Positions 6,624-13,385 of a DNA stretch of 34,778 nt are shown piece by piece. Numbering within the stretch: the stretch's first letter is position 1; each line of letters begins with the position of its first letter. Origin of the DNA: Clostridiales bacterium. GTDB lineage: Bacteria; Acidobacteriota; Aminicenantia; Aminicenantales; UBA8522. The position numbers and the translations under genes are program-made. The DNA is taken from the NCBI GenBank assembly GCA_029907205.1, contig JARYMI010000029.1:1-34778 (forward strand), in the 5' to 3' direction. The notes beneath the pieces were generated by a model that worked only from the letters and a program-made list of their open reading frames with translations, searched no databases and was not told where the DNA came from.

Positions 6624-6985
6624 TTCCCGAACTGCTTACTGCCCAGGAAGCCAGAAAACTTCTCCGCCTGGGCAAGAATGCCATTTATGACCTCGCCAGG
6701 CAGAGAAAGCTCGAGCATGTGAAGATCGGCGGGAAAATTCTGTTTCCGAGAGAGGCCATCGAGAAGTTCATCAGACAAAACACAATCCCAGCCGCCAGAA
6801 ACTACTTCTCAATGAATCGTTTCGGATTCCGGCAGCACCCAGGGCGCCGGCCCATTGAGCCAGACCATGATGAGCTCACCGAAGGCATAAATCAGGATAG
6901 CCCTCATTATTCACCTCCAGCTGGAAAAATAGACCATAGCTTGACCAAAGACAATCCAAAAAATGAAGAGGGAATAGAGCCATGA
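6620..6985 (+). CDS. Excisionase-like HTH protein
   Basis: This 121-residue protein has an N-terminal winged-helix domain of the excisionase/MerR-like type (HTH_17 pattern): LLTAQEARKLLRLGKNAIYD, then VKIGGKILFPREAIEKFI. The C-terminal half is polar and probably disordered. It overlaps the Cro-like gene by ATGA. It probably acts as Xis or as a DNA-binding regulator in early lytic growth. Proof would need binding near the att sites. Confidence 0.7.
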   Translation: MIPELLTAQEARKLLRLGKNAIYDLARQRKLEHVKIGGKILFPREAIEKFIRQNTIPAARNYFSMNRFGFRQHPGRRPIEPDHDELTEGINQDSPHYSPPAGKIDHSLTKDNPKNEEGIEP

Positions 6986-7032
6986 TTCCTATCCATCAAT
7001 TAGGAACTGTAGTCGGGAGGAAAAATAAATGA
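6982..7032 (+). CDS. Sixteen-residue micro-ORF bridging two genes
   Basis: An ATG at 6982 overlaps the upstream stop by ATGA, runs 16 codons (MIPIHQLGTVVGRKNK), and its TGA overlaps the ATG of the next gene, again as ATGA. A GAGGGA ribosome site lies eight bases before it. It may act only to couple translation of the CII-like gene. The CII-like gene also has its own GGGAGG site inside this ORF, so the micro-ORF could be chance. Confidence 0.3.
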   Translation: MIPIHQLGTVVGRKNK

Positions 7033-7478
7033 CTAATTCTATATCGCCCTGGGCAGCCCTTTTATATGTCAATTTTATTATCAAGAAAAAATATCGGGTC
7101 GACGAAGTTTCTAAAGAGATGAGAATCGCTACTGATACCTTATACCGATACATCAGGGGAGAAAATGTTATGCCTCCAGATCGGATCATCGACCTGGTAA
7201 AAGCCACCGGCGACATCGAATACCTGGAGTTCTTCTGTGATCCCTGTGGTTATGTCCCGGTGCCGCAGAGCTCGGGCCGGCTAACTAACGAGGAAAGAGA
7301 GAAAGAGCAAATCCGCCTTTCCATATTTACCGGCAGGGCGCTTGAGGAAATCGAGAGAGCCTATGAAGACGGGAAACTCGAAAGATCGGAGCTCCAGAAA
7401 ATTGAGAAAGCCCTGCTTCGGCTTCAGCAGAAGGCAGTGGAGCTTAGGGAAAAAATAAAAAAGGAGGTCGACTCATGA
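7029..7478 (+). CDS. CII-like phage regulator
   Basis: This 149-residue protein resembles the phage CII/CP76-type regulator family. The N-terminal half contains a helix-turn-helix (VDEVSKEMRIATDTLYRYIR at 25-44) followed by MPPDRIIDLVKATGD. The C-terminal half (90-149) is a charged coiled coil suited to oligomer formation. A GGGAGG ribosome site precedes ATG. It lies downstream of Cro-like and excisionase-like genes, as expected for a lysogeny decision factor. Its target promoter is not visible. Confidence 0.7.
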   Translation: MTNSISPWAALLYVNFIIKKKYRVDEVSKEMRIATDTLYRYIRGENVMPPDRIIDLVKATGDIEYLEFFCDPCGYVPVPQSSGRLTNEEREKEQIRLSIFTGRALEEIERAYEDGKLERSELQKIEKALLRLQQKAVELREKIKKEVDS

Positions 7479-7657
7479 AAGAGATCAGGGTGTATTACGA
7501 AACAAGACTGGGGGTGCCTGGAATAGTTGATTGCCGGGTCGAACAACTTGCGTCTGCGCTGCGGATAATCAGGCACCTGGATTGTAGGCTTAAGTCTGTC
7601 TGGCGCGGGTTGATCCAGCTTTACCCAATAGAAGGTCTGAACAGAGGCGGGAAATGA
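7475..7657 (+). CDS. Small hypothetical protein
   Basis: This 60-residue protein overlaps both neighbours by ATGA (upstream CII-like gene and downstream Cys-rich gene), which supports translation. It has an alternating beta pattern at 3-22, then a short helix. It has two Cys (positions 20 and 37) and no recognised motif. Function unknown. Confidence 0.6.
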   Translation: MKEIRVYYETRLGVPGIVDCRVEQLASALRIIRHLDCRLKSVWRGLIQLYPIEGLNRGGK

Positions 7658-7890
7658 AGGTTTTGACACCGCTTAAAGCCATAAGGGCCAAATGCCTTGA
7701 TTGTTGCGGCGGCTCGGCCAATGAAGTTAAGCTCTGTGAAATTGAGGATTGCCCCCTGTTTCCTTATCGTTTCGGAAAAAGACCGGTCCGAGTGCGTAGG
7801 GGGATAGCCACCCGACCGAGTTTGCCCGAAAAACCCCTACTTTTAAGCAATAAAGTTTGTAAAAACGGCGATTCTACGGCCGGTCAGTGA
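7654..7890 (+). CDS. Conserved Cys-rich phage protein (KCLDCCGG type)
   Basis: This 78-residue protein opens with the pattern KAIRAKCLDCCGGS, then VKLCEIEDCPLFPYRFGKRP, a layout seen in many small early phage proteins. Cys14, Cys17 and Cys18 with Cys28 and Cys33 could bind zinc. The tail after about residue 50 is low in order. It overlaps the preceding gene by ATGA and has a GAGGCGGG site. The molecular role of this family is not known to me. Confidence 0.75.
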   Translation: MKVLTPLKAIRAKCLDCCGGSANEVKLCEIEDCPLFPYRFGKRPVRVRRGIATRPSLPEKPLLLSNKVCKNGDSTAGQ

Positions 7891-8072
7891 GGTTAAAGGA
7901 AATGAAAATTATGAAGAAGGAGGTGAGAATCGAGTGCATCCAAAAGCATTTTAAGGCTTATCGGTCGGGCCTTCCGGCCCAGGGCAGGGGAAAAAGAAAA
8001 GGGCCGACTCCACAGGCGAGCCAGCCACACACCACAATTAATTTAGGTTCTTCAGTTCTGGCTGTCAAGTGA
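7887..8072 (+). CDS. Doubtful small ORF before the recombination genes
   Basis: This frame runs 61 codons from a GTG that overlaps the upstream stop; ATG 7902 or ATG 7911 could also be used. The product is basic with a Gln/Pro/Thr-rich end and no known motif. The second half of the ORF coincides with the nested inverted repeat at 8003-8078, so the DNA may be constrained as structure rather than as protein. Confidence 0.3.
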   Translation: MRLKEMKIMKKEVRIECIQKHFKAYRSGLPAQGRGKRKGPTPQASQPHTTINLGSSVLAVK

Positions 8073-8078
8073 GTCGGC
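8003..8078 (+). promoter_or_regulatory. Nested two-helix element before the recombination operon
   Basis: GCCGACTC (8003-8010) pairs with GAGTCGGC (8071-8078). Inside, AGCCAG (8019-8024) pairs with CTGGCT (8058-8063), leaving a 33-base AT-rich loop and near-equal internal spacers (8 and 7 bases). The outer helix ends right at the AAAAGGAG ribosome site of the next gene. A smaller GGGCC/GGCCC hairpin lies just upstream (about 7966-7980). The position suggests control of translation or message stability. Confidence 0.45.
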
Positions 8079-8092
8079 AAAAGGAGTCTGAA

Positions 8093-9070
8093 ATGACTGT
8101 TACAAAGGAACTAAAGAAGGTAGAGCCGAAGGACCAGCGGATCGTCTTCAACGCCGAGTTCGGAAAGCTCTACCAGGTCGTGCGTGGAGGCCAGGTTCTG
8201 GCCCCCGTCAAGGCAGAGATGACTCTTTATGCGAAACTCGGCCAAATCTGTAACATCCAGGGGAAGTGGGCCATCACTTCCCAGGGATACATCCACCTTA
8301 ATAAAGTGGCTTCCATCTCAATCGTCACACCGCAGAGCGTGATCGTGGACGGCCGTCCTGTGCCGAACCCGCATATTGAGCGGGATCCGAAAACCAAGGC
8401 CATCATGGCCGTCAACATCCGCAAGATGGGAATAGGCTATTCCCCCGCGGGAAATATTGTCGTCCTGGACAAGACCCTATTCTACAATGTCTACACCTAC
8501 CTGATTCAGTCCATCCAGGCCAAGATGAAGCGGGTCAAATATGAGAAGGGCGAGAAAACAAACCAGAAACAGCATCCGGATTGCGCGGTCTATGGAATAG
8601 CAGCGGAAAAGCCAAATAAGCCGGGATCCTGGCATTTTCTACCGACAGAAGGGGAAATCGGCATCTGGATCAATCTCGATGATGAGGCCATTATTGATTG
8701 CCTTGAAGAGCACACCCAGAGACAGAGGTTCGGGGACAGAATAGCCCAGAAGATTGTCGAGAGAAATATCCTAAAAGATCATCCCGCAATTGGTATCACC
8801 CAGGTTTACGTTCCGGAGATCAAGAAGGGCCAGGAATCCAATCAGGGTGCGGTTGCCACGGTTACGGTCTACGGATACCGGAATGAACTCGAACCGGTCA
8901 ACATTGCAGAGATTATGAGACAGGCCGAGAGAGGCCAGGACTCAGAGATGTTCGAAGTCAGGAAGGAAGAAATCGTTGAAGCCGAGGCTGAGGTCGAAAA
9001 GGCCGAGCTTCAGAATATTGCCGGTGAAGAGGCTGATCCCGGTTCTCTTTTCCAGGAGGGGCAGAAATGA
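8093..9070 (+). CDS. Recombination-block protein, possible annealing protein
   Basis: The start is ATG 8093, seven bases after AAAAGGAG; a GTG 24 bases upstream in the same frame lies in the stem element. The product has 325 residues, mixed alpha/beta in the first 230, and a Glu-rich acidic tail (about 280-320) like those of phage proteins that bind single-strand DNA partners. It overlaps a Cas4/RecB-type nuclease gene, and phage nucleases of that type usually pair with a RecT/Red-beta-like annealing protein. I see no motif that proves this family, so the function rests on context. Confidence 0.55.
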   Translation: MTVTKELKKVEPKDQRIVFNAEFGKLYQVVRGGQVLAPVKAEMTLYAKLGQICNIQGKWAITSQGYIHLNKVASISIVTPQSVIVDGRPVPNPHIERDPKTKAIMAVNIRKMGIGYSPAGNIVVLDKTLFYNVYTYLIQSIQAKMKRVKYEKGEKTNQKQHPDCAVYGIAAEKPNKPGSWHFLPTEGEIGIWINLDDEAIIDCLEEHTQRQRFGDRIAQKIVERNILKDHPAIGITQVYVPEIKKGQESNQGAVATVTVYGYRNELEPVNIAEIMRQAERGQDSEMFEVRKEEIVEAEAEVEKAELQNIAGEEADPGSLFQEGQK

Positions 9071-10110
9071 TGGAAACCGAACTAATTACCATTCCGAAGG
9101 TTTACAGCTCAACCTATCAGGAGCTTCAGGACGCGGCCAATGAAATCACAGCCAGGCTGGATGCCGCCCGGCAGGCTAAGAGGGATGAAGAGGAACCGAG
9201 GGATCGGAGCGACCGGAACTACGCCTCTGAAATCGGCCATCCCTGCCTCAAGTTTCTCGTTCATGCAAGGCTTGACTGGAAGCAGAGAAAAATGCCGGAT
9301 ATCACAGCCGAGTACCGGCTCGAAGAGGGCAATGAGCGGGAATGGCTTGTGAAGAAAAAACTCGGGGATATCGGGTTCGAGCTGATTCTCTCTCAGAAGT
9401 ATTACCATCTTGAAGCCCTTAGGTTGAGGGGGAAGATAGATGGAATCATCCCTCTGCCGAGGCCGGTCCGGGGATACAGAGAAGCTCCCGCCGAAATCAA
9501 ATCCATCAACCCTCAATGGTGGGACGGCATCAAGAGCATTGATGACATCAGGAATCATAGCAAGTGGTGGTTCCGCGGATATGCGAGCCAGTTGAATGCT
9601 TATCTGTTCGCGGCCGATTATCCCTTCGGCTATTTCATCCTGGACACTTTCGGCAAGAGGCCGAAGATCATCCCGATGGAAAGAGATGAAGAGCTCTGGA
9701 CTCATGATTCGGCCAGAATAAGGCAGGTCAATGAATACTGCGAGAGGAAGGAATATCCAGCTCCAATTCCCTATGACCCGGGCATCTGCGGGATGTGCGA
9801 TTTTGCTCATATTTGTCAGCCGCTGAGGGCTACCGAATACACTGAAATTCCCGCTTCGGAAGAAGAGGTGCTGAAGGAGTTTCTCTGGCTTAGGGAATTC
9901 CATGAGAAATACGAGGAAATGAAGAAGACGCTGATAGGGGATAAAAATAAGCCCGGGCGTTTCTGGGGGGTCAATGCGGTTGTGGGATCGGTTGTCATTG
10001 AAACGAAGATCCAGCAGCGGACAACCTACGATGTCCCGGCAGAAGTCAAGGCGCCCTACGCGAAAAAGCAGGAAGTGGTAATTACCTCTATCAAGCGAAT
10101 TGATGAGTGA
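9067..10110 (+). CDS. Cas4/RecB-type Fe-S nuclease
   Basis: This 347-residue PD-(D/E)XK nuclease carries the four-Cys iron-sulfur staple. Cys60 (IGHPCLK) is near the N-terminus, and Cys241, Cys244 and Cys250 (CGMCDFAHIC) near residue 245. Nuclease residues are Asp125 in GKIDG, Glu143 and Lys145 in PAEIKS, and Gln175 in ASQLNAYL. It probably acts as a DNA end-resecting exonuclease with the protein encoded just upstream. The start follows GGAGGGG and overlaps the upstream stop by ATGA. Confidence 0.85.
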   Translation: MMETELITIPKVYSSTYQELQDAANEITARLDAARQAKRDEEEPRDRSDRNYASEIGHPCLKFLVHARLDWKQRKMPDITAEYRLEEGNEREWLVKKKLGDIGFELILSQKYYHLEALRLRGKIDGIIPLPRPVRGYREAPAEIKSINPQWWDGIKSIDDIRNHSKWWFRGYASQLNAYLFAADYPFGYFILDTFGKRPKIIPMERDEELWTHDSARIRQVNEYCERKEYPAPIPYDPGICGMCDFAHICQPLRATEYTEIPASEEEVLKEFLWLREFHEKYEEMKKTLIGDKNKPGRFWGVNAVVGSVVIETKIQQRTTYDVPAEVKAPYAKKQEVVITSIKRIDE

Positions 10111-10121
10111 GGGGAATCAAC

Positions 10122-10823
10122 ATGGAAAACATACAGATAACTGAAAAGGCAATCGTGCTGGCACAGGAAGCCCAGAGCCTGGTTGTCAGGGATCAGCAGA
10201 GTGCCAATCGAGCGACCGAGCTCATCCTGGCCGGCAAGGAGATGGTGAAGAGAATAAAGGACTATTTCAGCCCGCTTAAAAAGGCTGCAGATGAAGCTAA
10301 GAAGAAGCTTCTGGAGGCAGAGAAGGCCGAGCTGCAGAAAGTTGAACCCTATGTTGAAAAGCTTCAGTCCAGTCTGACTGCCTGGCGGCTGGAAGAGGAG
10401 AGAAAACGGCGAGAAGCGGAAGAAGCGGCTAGGCGGGCGGAGCTTGAAAGGAAACGGCTTGAGGAGGAACTCCTCAGAAAGGCCGAGGAAGCACGGCGTC
10501 TGGAAGAGGAAAAGAAAAGGGTCGAAGGTGAAGAGGCGGCCAGGAAGGCCCGGGAAGAACTCGAAAGAAGAGCGCTTGAAGAAGCAGCTGCAAGGGAAGC
10601 TCAATTAATCCCTCCGCCGCCGATTCCGGAAAAGCCGAAGACCGACGGGCTGACGCTTCGGGAAAACTGGAGCTTTGAAATTGTCGATGAATCTCAGATA
10701 CCTCGTGAATACCTCATCCCCGATCCTGTGAAAATCAGAAGAGTCGTTCAGGTGATGAAGGATAAGACCAATATTCCGGGCATTAGGGTATTCAATCAGC
10801 CTGTCGTAGTGAAAACAAGATGA
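10122..10823 (+). CDS. Coiled-coil recombination-block protein
   Basis: The start is ATG 10122 after GAGGGG; a GTG at 10107 overlapping the upstream stop is possible. The 233-residue protein has a helical N-terminus, a long Glu/Arg/Ala coiled coil (about 85-160), a Pro-rich hinge (PPPPIPEKP) and a small globular C-terminus that begins ENWSFEIVDE. Proteins with this layout are often next to phage recombination genes, but their function is unclear. The terminator directly follows, so this is the last gene of the early operon. Confidence 0.65.
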   Translation: MENIQITEKAIVLAQEAQSLVVRDQQSANRATELILAGKEMVKRIKDYFSPLKKAADEAKKKLLEAEKAELQKVEPYVEKLQSSLTAWRLEEERKRREAEEAARRAELERKRLEEELLRKAEEARRLEEEKKRVEGEEAARKAREELERRALEEAAAREAQLIPPPPIPEKPKTDGLTLRENWSFEIVDESQIPREYLIPDPVKIRRVVQVMKDKTNIPGIRVFNQPVVVKTR

Positions 10824-10829
10824 TGGCCG

Positions 10830-10900
10830 GAGCCGGGGAGTCCAGACCAAGAGGGCGGTTTTCCGCTCCTTTCCCGCCCTCTCTCCCGGGCTCTCTTTTT
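10830..10900 (+). terminator. Terminator after the recombination block
   Basis: AGAGGGCGG (10850-10858) pairs with CCGCCCTCT (10874-10882). Outside it, GAGCCGGGGAG (10830-10840) partly pairs with CTCCCGGGCTC (10883-10893). The run CTCTTTTTC follows directly. This is a good intrinsic terminator, so the replication genes need read-through, antitermination or their own promoter. Confidence 0.75.
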
Positions 10901-10920
10901 CAAATGAAAGGATTAAAACC

Positions 10921-11910
10921 ATGCCAAGAAAACGGATGATCGATCCAGAATTCTGGAATGATGAAGAAGTCGGAAGCTGGTCAGTTGAGGCTCGGCTTTT
11001 TTACATCGGCCTCTGGAATTTTGCTGATGATGAAGGAAGGTTGCGGGCTCATCCAAAGCTTCTGAAATCTCAAATATTTCCTTATGATGAAAAAATTAAC
11101 ATTGAGAAGCTTAAAGTCGAAATATCAAAAAAGGTCTTATGGTATCAGGTTGATGGACAGGAATATGGATATATCAAGAATTTCTTAAAACATCAGATTA
11201 TAAATCGTCCCGGCAAATCCCAAATCCCTCCACCGGACAGACAATCTTTAAATGCTTTCCTGAATAAAAAACAAGAACTCAATGAAGATTCAATGAAATT
11301 TCAGGGAAAACTCAATGAAGATTCATTGAAGATTCAGGGAGCGTTCACGCCTAATTTAAAAGAAGTTAATTTAAAAGAAAAGAAAGATATATACGTCGAC
11401 GATTCGTCGACGCCCGCCCATCAAAAAAACACGGACGATTTCAAAAAATGGAGTCAGAGCATCATTTCTCAATGGAATGAGTTTGCGCAGAAAGCCGGGC
11501 TGCCGATCATCAGGGCCATCGCACCGGGATCAAAAAGGGAAAGATTCCTCAGGGCCCGTTTCAAGGAAAAAGAGTTCGATTTTCAGAAAATACTCGAGAA
11601 GGTCAGCCAGAGTGAGTTTCTCCTCGGGATAAAGACGGACTGGAAGGTTTCCTTTGACTGGCTCATCTGCCCTTCGAACTACGTCAAGGTTCTTGAGGGG
11701 AACTATGATACCAGCCAGGCTTCCAGACAGTCAGTAAAGGCCTCAAGAATCGGAGAGAATAGAGTCAAGGTGGATTATCCGCCAGGGTACTGGGATAAGG
11801 TCAGGGAACTCAAAGCAAAGGGTCTTTCCGGCCAGGCGCTCAATGAAGAGCTGATGAAGATCCCGGATTTTAAGGTTTTTTTTCAAAAGCAATTAGGGGG
11901 TGTGAAATGA
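10921..11910 (+). CDS. Phage replication initiator-like protein
   Basis: This 329-residue protein starts with the pattern MPRKRMIDPEFWNDEEV...ARLFYIGLWNFADDEGR, typical of phage replication proteins with an N-terminal winged helix. The middle (about 115-165) is polar and contains a tandem 11-residue repeat, LNEDSMKFQGK and LNEDSLKIQGA. The C-terminal part (165-329) is helical and could contact the host helicase or its loader. The repeat DNA inside the gene resembles iterons, as in lambda O. A GAAAGGA ribosome site precedes ATG. No separate helicase-loader gene is evident downstream, so the C-terminus may do that job. Confidence 0.7.
   Translation: MPRKRMIDPEFWNDEEVGSWSVEARLFYIGLWNFADDEGRLRAHPKLLKSQIFPYDEKINIEKLKVEISKKVLWYQVDGQEYGYIKNFLKHQIINRPGKSQIPPPDRQSLNAFLNKKQELNEDSMKFQGKLNEDSLKIQGAFTPNLKEVNLKEKKDIYVDDSSTPAHQKNTDDFKKWSQSIISQWNEFAQKAGLPIIRAIAPGSKRERFLRARFKEKEFDFQKILEKVSQSEFLLGIKTDWKVSFDWLICPSNYVKVLEGNYDTSQASRQSVKASRIGENRVKVDYPPGYWDKVRELKAKGLSGQALNEELMKIPDFKVFFQKQLGGVK
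11276..11412. other. Candidate replication origin inside the initiator gene
   Basis: Two 33-bp tandem repeats (11276-11308 and 11309-11341) with a few mismatches are followed by an AT-rich stretch with a second tandem repeat, TAATTTAAAAGAA, at about 11352-11379. After that comes the dyad CGTCGA-CGATTCG-TCGACG at 11394-11412. Iterons, AT-rich unwinding region and dyad inside the initiator gene is the lambda-type origin layout. Only two iterons are seen, fewer than in lambda. Confidence 0.5.
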
Positions 11911-12113
11911 TGGAAATAGCGAAATTGATAATCTTAGCCATGATATGTTTATTTCTCGGAATTTCTATTGGTCAGGGCAAGCGTGAGAAAAAAATAAAAG
12001 ACCTCGAGCTGGCAAACCGCGTAATGCGGGAAGCCCTTGAATCCGAGCGAAGAAAAGTCGAAACCCTGAGCGATTTCCGTGGTCTGGAGAGGGGGAATTA
12101 TGCGAAAAACTGA
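11907..12113 (+). CDS. Small membrane-anchored coiled-coil protein
   Basis: This 68-residue protein has a membrane helix at about 5-22 (Gly at its end), then a charged helical tail rich in Glu, Arg and Lys. It overlaps the initiator gene by ATGA. The stop lies inside the next gene. Unknown function; the layout resembles small phage inner-membrane proteins. Confidence 0.6.
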   Translation: MMEIAKLIILAMICLFLGISIGQGKREKKIKDLELANRVMREALESERRKVETLSDFRGLERGNYAKN

Positions 12114-12462
12114 CGACTGGCTCCGGGCAGTACTCATGAACTATTTCCAGAAGCGTCGAGGAAAGGAACGAGCCACGCCGAGGGAAGAAGTTCTTAAATT
12201 CCTCAGATTATACGATCCGTCTGTCGATGACAGAAGAATGCGGAGGATATATTCAGCACTTCCCATCTGCAGCTGCGACAAGGGGCTCTTTCTTCCCAGG
12301 CATCCCAAAGAAGTGGAAGAATTCAGGGTCTATCTGCTGAAAGGCTGGGGGCCGGTTCTTGCGGAGAGACGGGTTCAGATAATTTATGCCTTCTACCCCT
12401 GGCTGAAAGAAAATCAGCAACCTGGCCTTTTTTCAAAAAGCAAGGAGGCGGGAAATGGCTGA
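12100..12462 (+). CDS. Hypothetical phage protein
   Basis: The start is ATG 12100 after GAGAGGGGG; the same frame opens 21 bases earlier without a ribosome site. The 120-residue product is basic with an N-terminal helical region and a possible winged-helix layout (RATPREEVLKFL, then RRMRRIYSALPICS). It overlaps the previous gene by 14 bases and the next by eight. I do not recognise a family. Confidence 0.6.
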   Translation: MRKTDDWLRAVLMNYFQKRRGKERATPREEVLKFLRLYDPSVDDRRMRRIYSALPICSCDKGLFLPRHPKEVEEFRVYLLKGWGPVLAERRVQIIYAFYPWLKENQQPGLFSKSKEAGNG

Positions 12463-12637
12463 AACGACAATCAGTCATGTCAGCGATGCTTATGATCGGG
12501 CTTGCGATGGTTGCCCGTTTAAGGATGAATGCGAGGCTTACCGGGAGGCTTTCGGTTCAGGGGAGTGTTTTCGGGATGACTGGGCAAAATCTCTGATGGA
12601 CTATCTCAGGCATTCAGGTGGAGAGGAAATATGCTGA
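12455..12637 (+). CDS. Small four-Cys protein (C-x2-C-x5-C-x11-C)
   Basis: This 60-residue protein carries CDGCPFKDEC and then a fourth Cys eleven residues later (GSGEC). The same four-Cys spacing appears in the gene at 13386. The first three Cys have the spacing of the Fe-S staple in the phage's own Cas4-like nuclease. It could bind zinc or an iron-sulfur cluster. The ribosome site AAGGAGG is strong. Function unknown. Confidence 0.65.
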   Translation: MAETTISHVSDAYDRACDGCPFKDECEAYREAFGSGECFRDDWAKSLMDYLRHSGGEEIC

Positions 12638-12843
12638 AGAAAATTAAATCCTATCTCAGGACCAGGAAGATAAAGAGACAATTAACCGCTGGTCTGAGAC
12701 TGATTGCATCCGCCAATCGGTTGATGGCTAAAGAGGGCTGGCCGAGGCAGAGACGGCGGGAATTCTGGAGAGCATTCATTGCCAAGGCCAATAAGATGGA
12801 CGCAATAGCCGGCCTCTTCGATGGGGGAAAGAATGAAGAATAA
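12631..12843 (+). CDS. Small basic helical protein
   Basis: This 70-residue protein is very basic (many Lys and Arg) with helical segments at about 2-20 and 35-60. It overlaps the upstream gene (ATGCTGA) and contains the start of the next gene. It may bind nucleic acid. No family recognised. Confidence 0.55.
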   Translation: MLKKIKSYLRTRKIKRQLTAGLRLIASANRLMAKEGWPRQRRREFWRAFIAKANKMDAIAGLFDGGKNEE

Positions 12844-12961
12844 TGGCGTGCTTGCTGTTTTATCCGTCCTTGCTCTTCTGCTTGCCATTCCATTGGGAAT
12901 CCTGTTGGCCTTTGCCTACCTGGGAAGAATCGTGGTCAGGCTCTGTGAGGGGTTAAGATGA
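12833..12961 (+). CDS. 42-residue single-helix membrane peptide
   Basis: ATG 12833 follows GGGGGA by a short gap. The product is a hydrophobic helix from Val6 to about Leu30, then a short basic tail with one Cys. Its TGA overlaps the ATG of the next gene by ATGA. It resembles in plan the small membrane peptides at 14208 and 15572, although the sequence is not clearly related. Function unknown. Confidence 0.55.
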   Translation: MKNNGVLAVLSVLALLLAIPLGILLAFAYLGRIVVRLCEGLR

Positions 12962-13116
12962 AACCTAAACCTTGTCCGTTCTCTGGCCGTTCAGAGGCCT
13001 TCGGCCAACAAGGGAAGAACAAGCTTCAAGGCTGCGTGGCGAACAGCCCGGTATGCCCTGTTATATCAAGAACTAAAAAATTACATCCCAGAGCAAAAAC
13101 ATTCCCCGAAAGGTAA
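12958..13116 (+). CDS. Short Lar-like zinc-finger protein with altered Cys
   Basis: This 52-residue protein begins MKPKPCPFSGRSEAF and later has GCVANSPVCPV, the layout of Lar-family small phage proteins (normally CPFCG ... GC...P.C). Here the second Cys of the first pair is Ser9, so zinc binding may be lost. It overlaps the membrane peptide gene by ATGA. A second, intact Lar-like gene is at 14541. This copy looks shortened and may be decaying. Confidence 0.5.
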   Translation: MKPKPCPFSGRSEAFGQQGKNKLQGCVANSPVCPVISRTKKLHPRAKTFPER

Positions 13117-13124
13117 TTATCGTG

Positions 13125-13158
13125 CTTCAATATATAGAAAAAACTAAAATTGAGGAGG
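13125..13158 (+). repeat. Duplicated leader, copy 1
   Basis: A 34-base stretch ending TGAGGAGG recurs at 13347-13380 with about four differences. Both copies hold a ATATAGAAAAAAC core and end in the ribosome site of a small Cys-rich gene. Weaker similarity extends upstream of both. This points to a tandem duplication of a leader-plus-gene unit. Confidence 0.65.
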
Positions 13159-13171
13159 CGGGAGGGACAAA

Positions 13172-13375
13172 ATGAAAATCGGTTTGGTATTGACGGTAGA
13201 ACCGAAACGAGACGGAAAAAATCTTGTGTTGACCCGTCTTTCTTTATCTTGCGATAGTCAGGCTGAATGTAATATCTGCCCCTTTTATAAATCTTGTCAT
13301 AGTCTAACCCTGAAGCATTATCCTTCCCTTTTAGGGAAGCGTCGTTCTTCAGGATATAGAAAAAACCAAAAATGA
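13172..13375 (+). CDS. Small Cys-rich protein (CNICPFYKSC)
   Basis: This 67-residue protein has the C-x2-C-x5-C motif CNICPFYKSC (33-42), with another Cys six residues upstream (Cys27). The motif matches the one in the 12455 and 13386 products. The N-terminal 25 residues form beta strands and the C-terminus is basic. The start follows GGAGG-rich DNA. The C-terminal coding DNA is part of the duplicated leader. Possible zinc or Fe-S binding; function unknown. Confidence 0.6.
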   Translation: MKIGLVLTVEPKRDGKNLVLTRLSLSCDSQAECNICPFYKSCHSLTLKHYPSLLGKRRSSGYRKNQK

Positions 13376-13380
13376 GGAGG
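13347..13380 (+). repeat. Duplicated leader, copy 2
   Basis: This is the second copy of the 34-base leader at 13125-13158. It overlaps the 3' end of the gene at 13172 and supplies the AGGAGG ribosome site for the gene at 13386. Confidence 0.65.
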
Positions 13381-13385
13381 AAAAA

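Noticed and set aside
6275..6778. A 167-codon minus-strand frame over the switch region and early genes
   Set aside because: It runs antisense to the Cro-like and excisionase-like genes and across the operators, has no ribosome site, and reads as Ser/Leu/Phe-rich shadow sequence.
9109..9903. A 264-codon minus-strand frame
   Set aside because: It is antisense to the Cas4-like nuclease, which has clear motifs and a strong start; the frame is a codon-bias shadow.
10056..10604. A Phe/Leu-rich minus-strand frame
   Set aside because: It is the reverse image of the Glu/Lys/Arg coiled coil on the plus strand.
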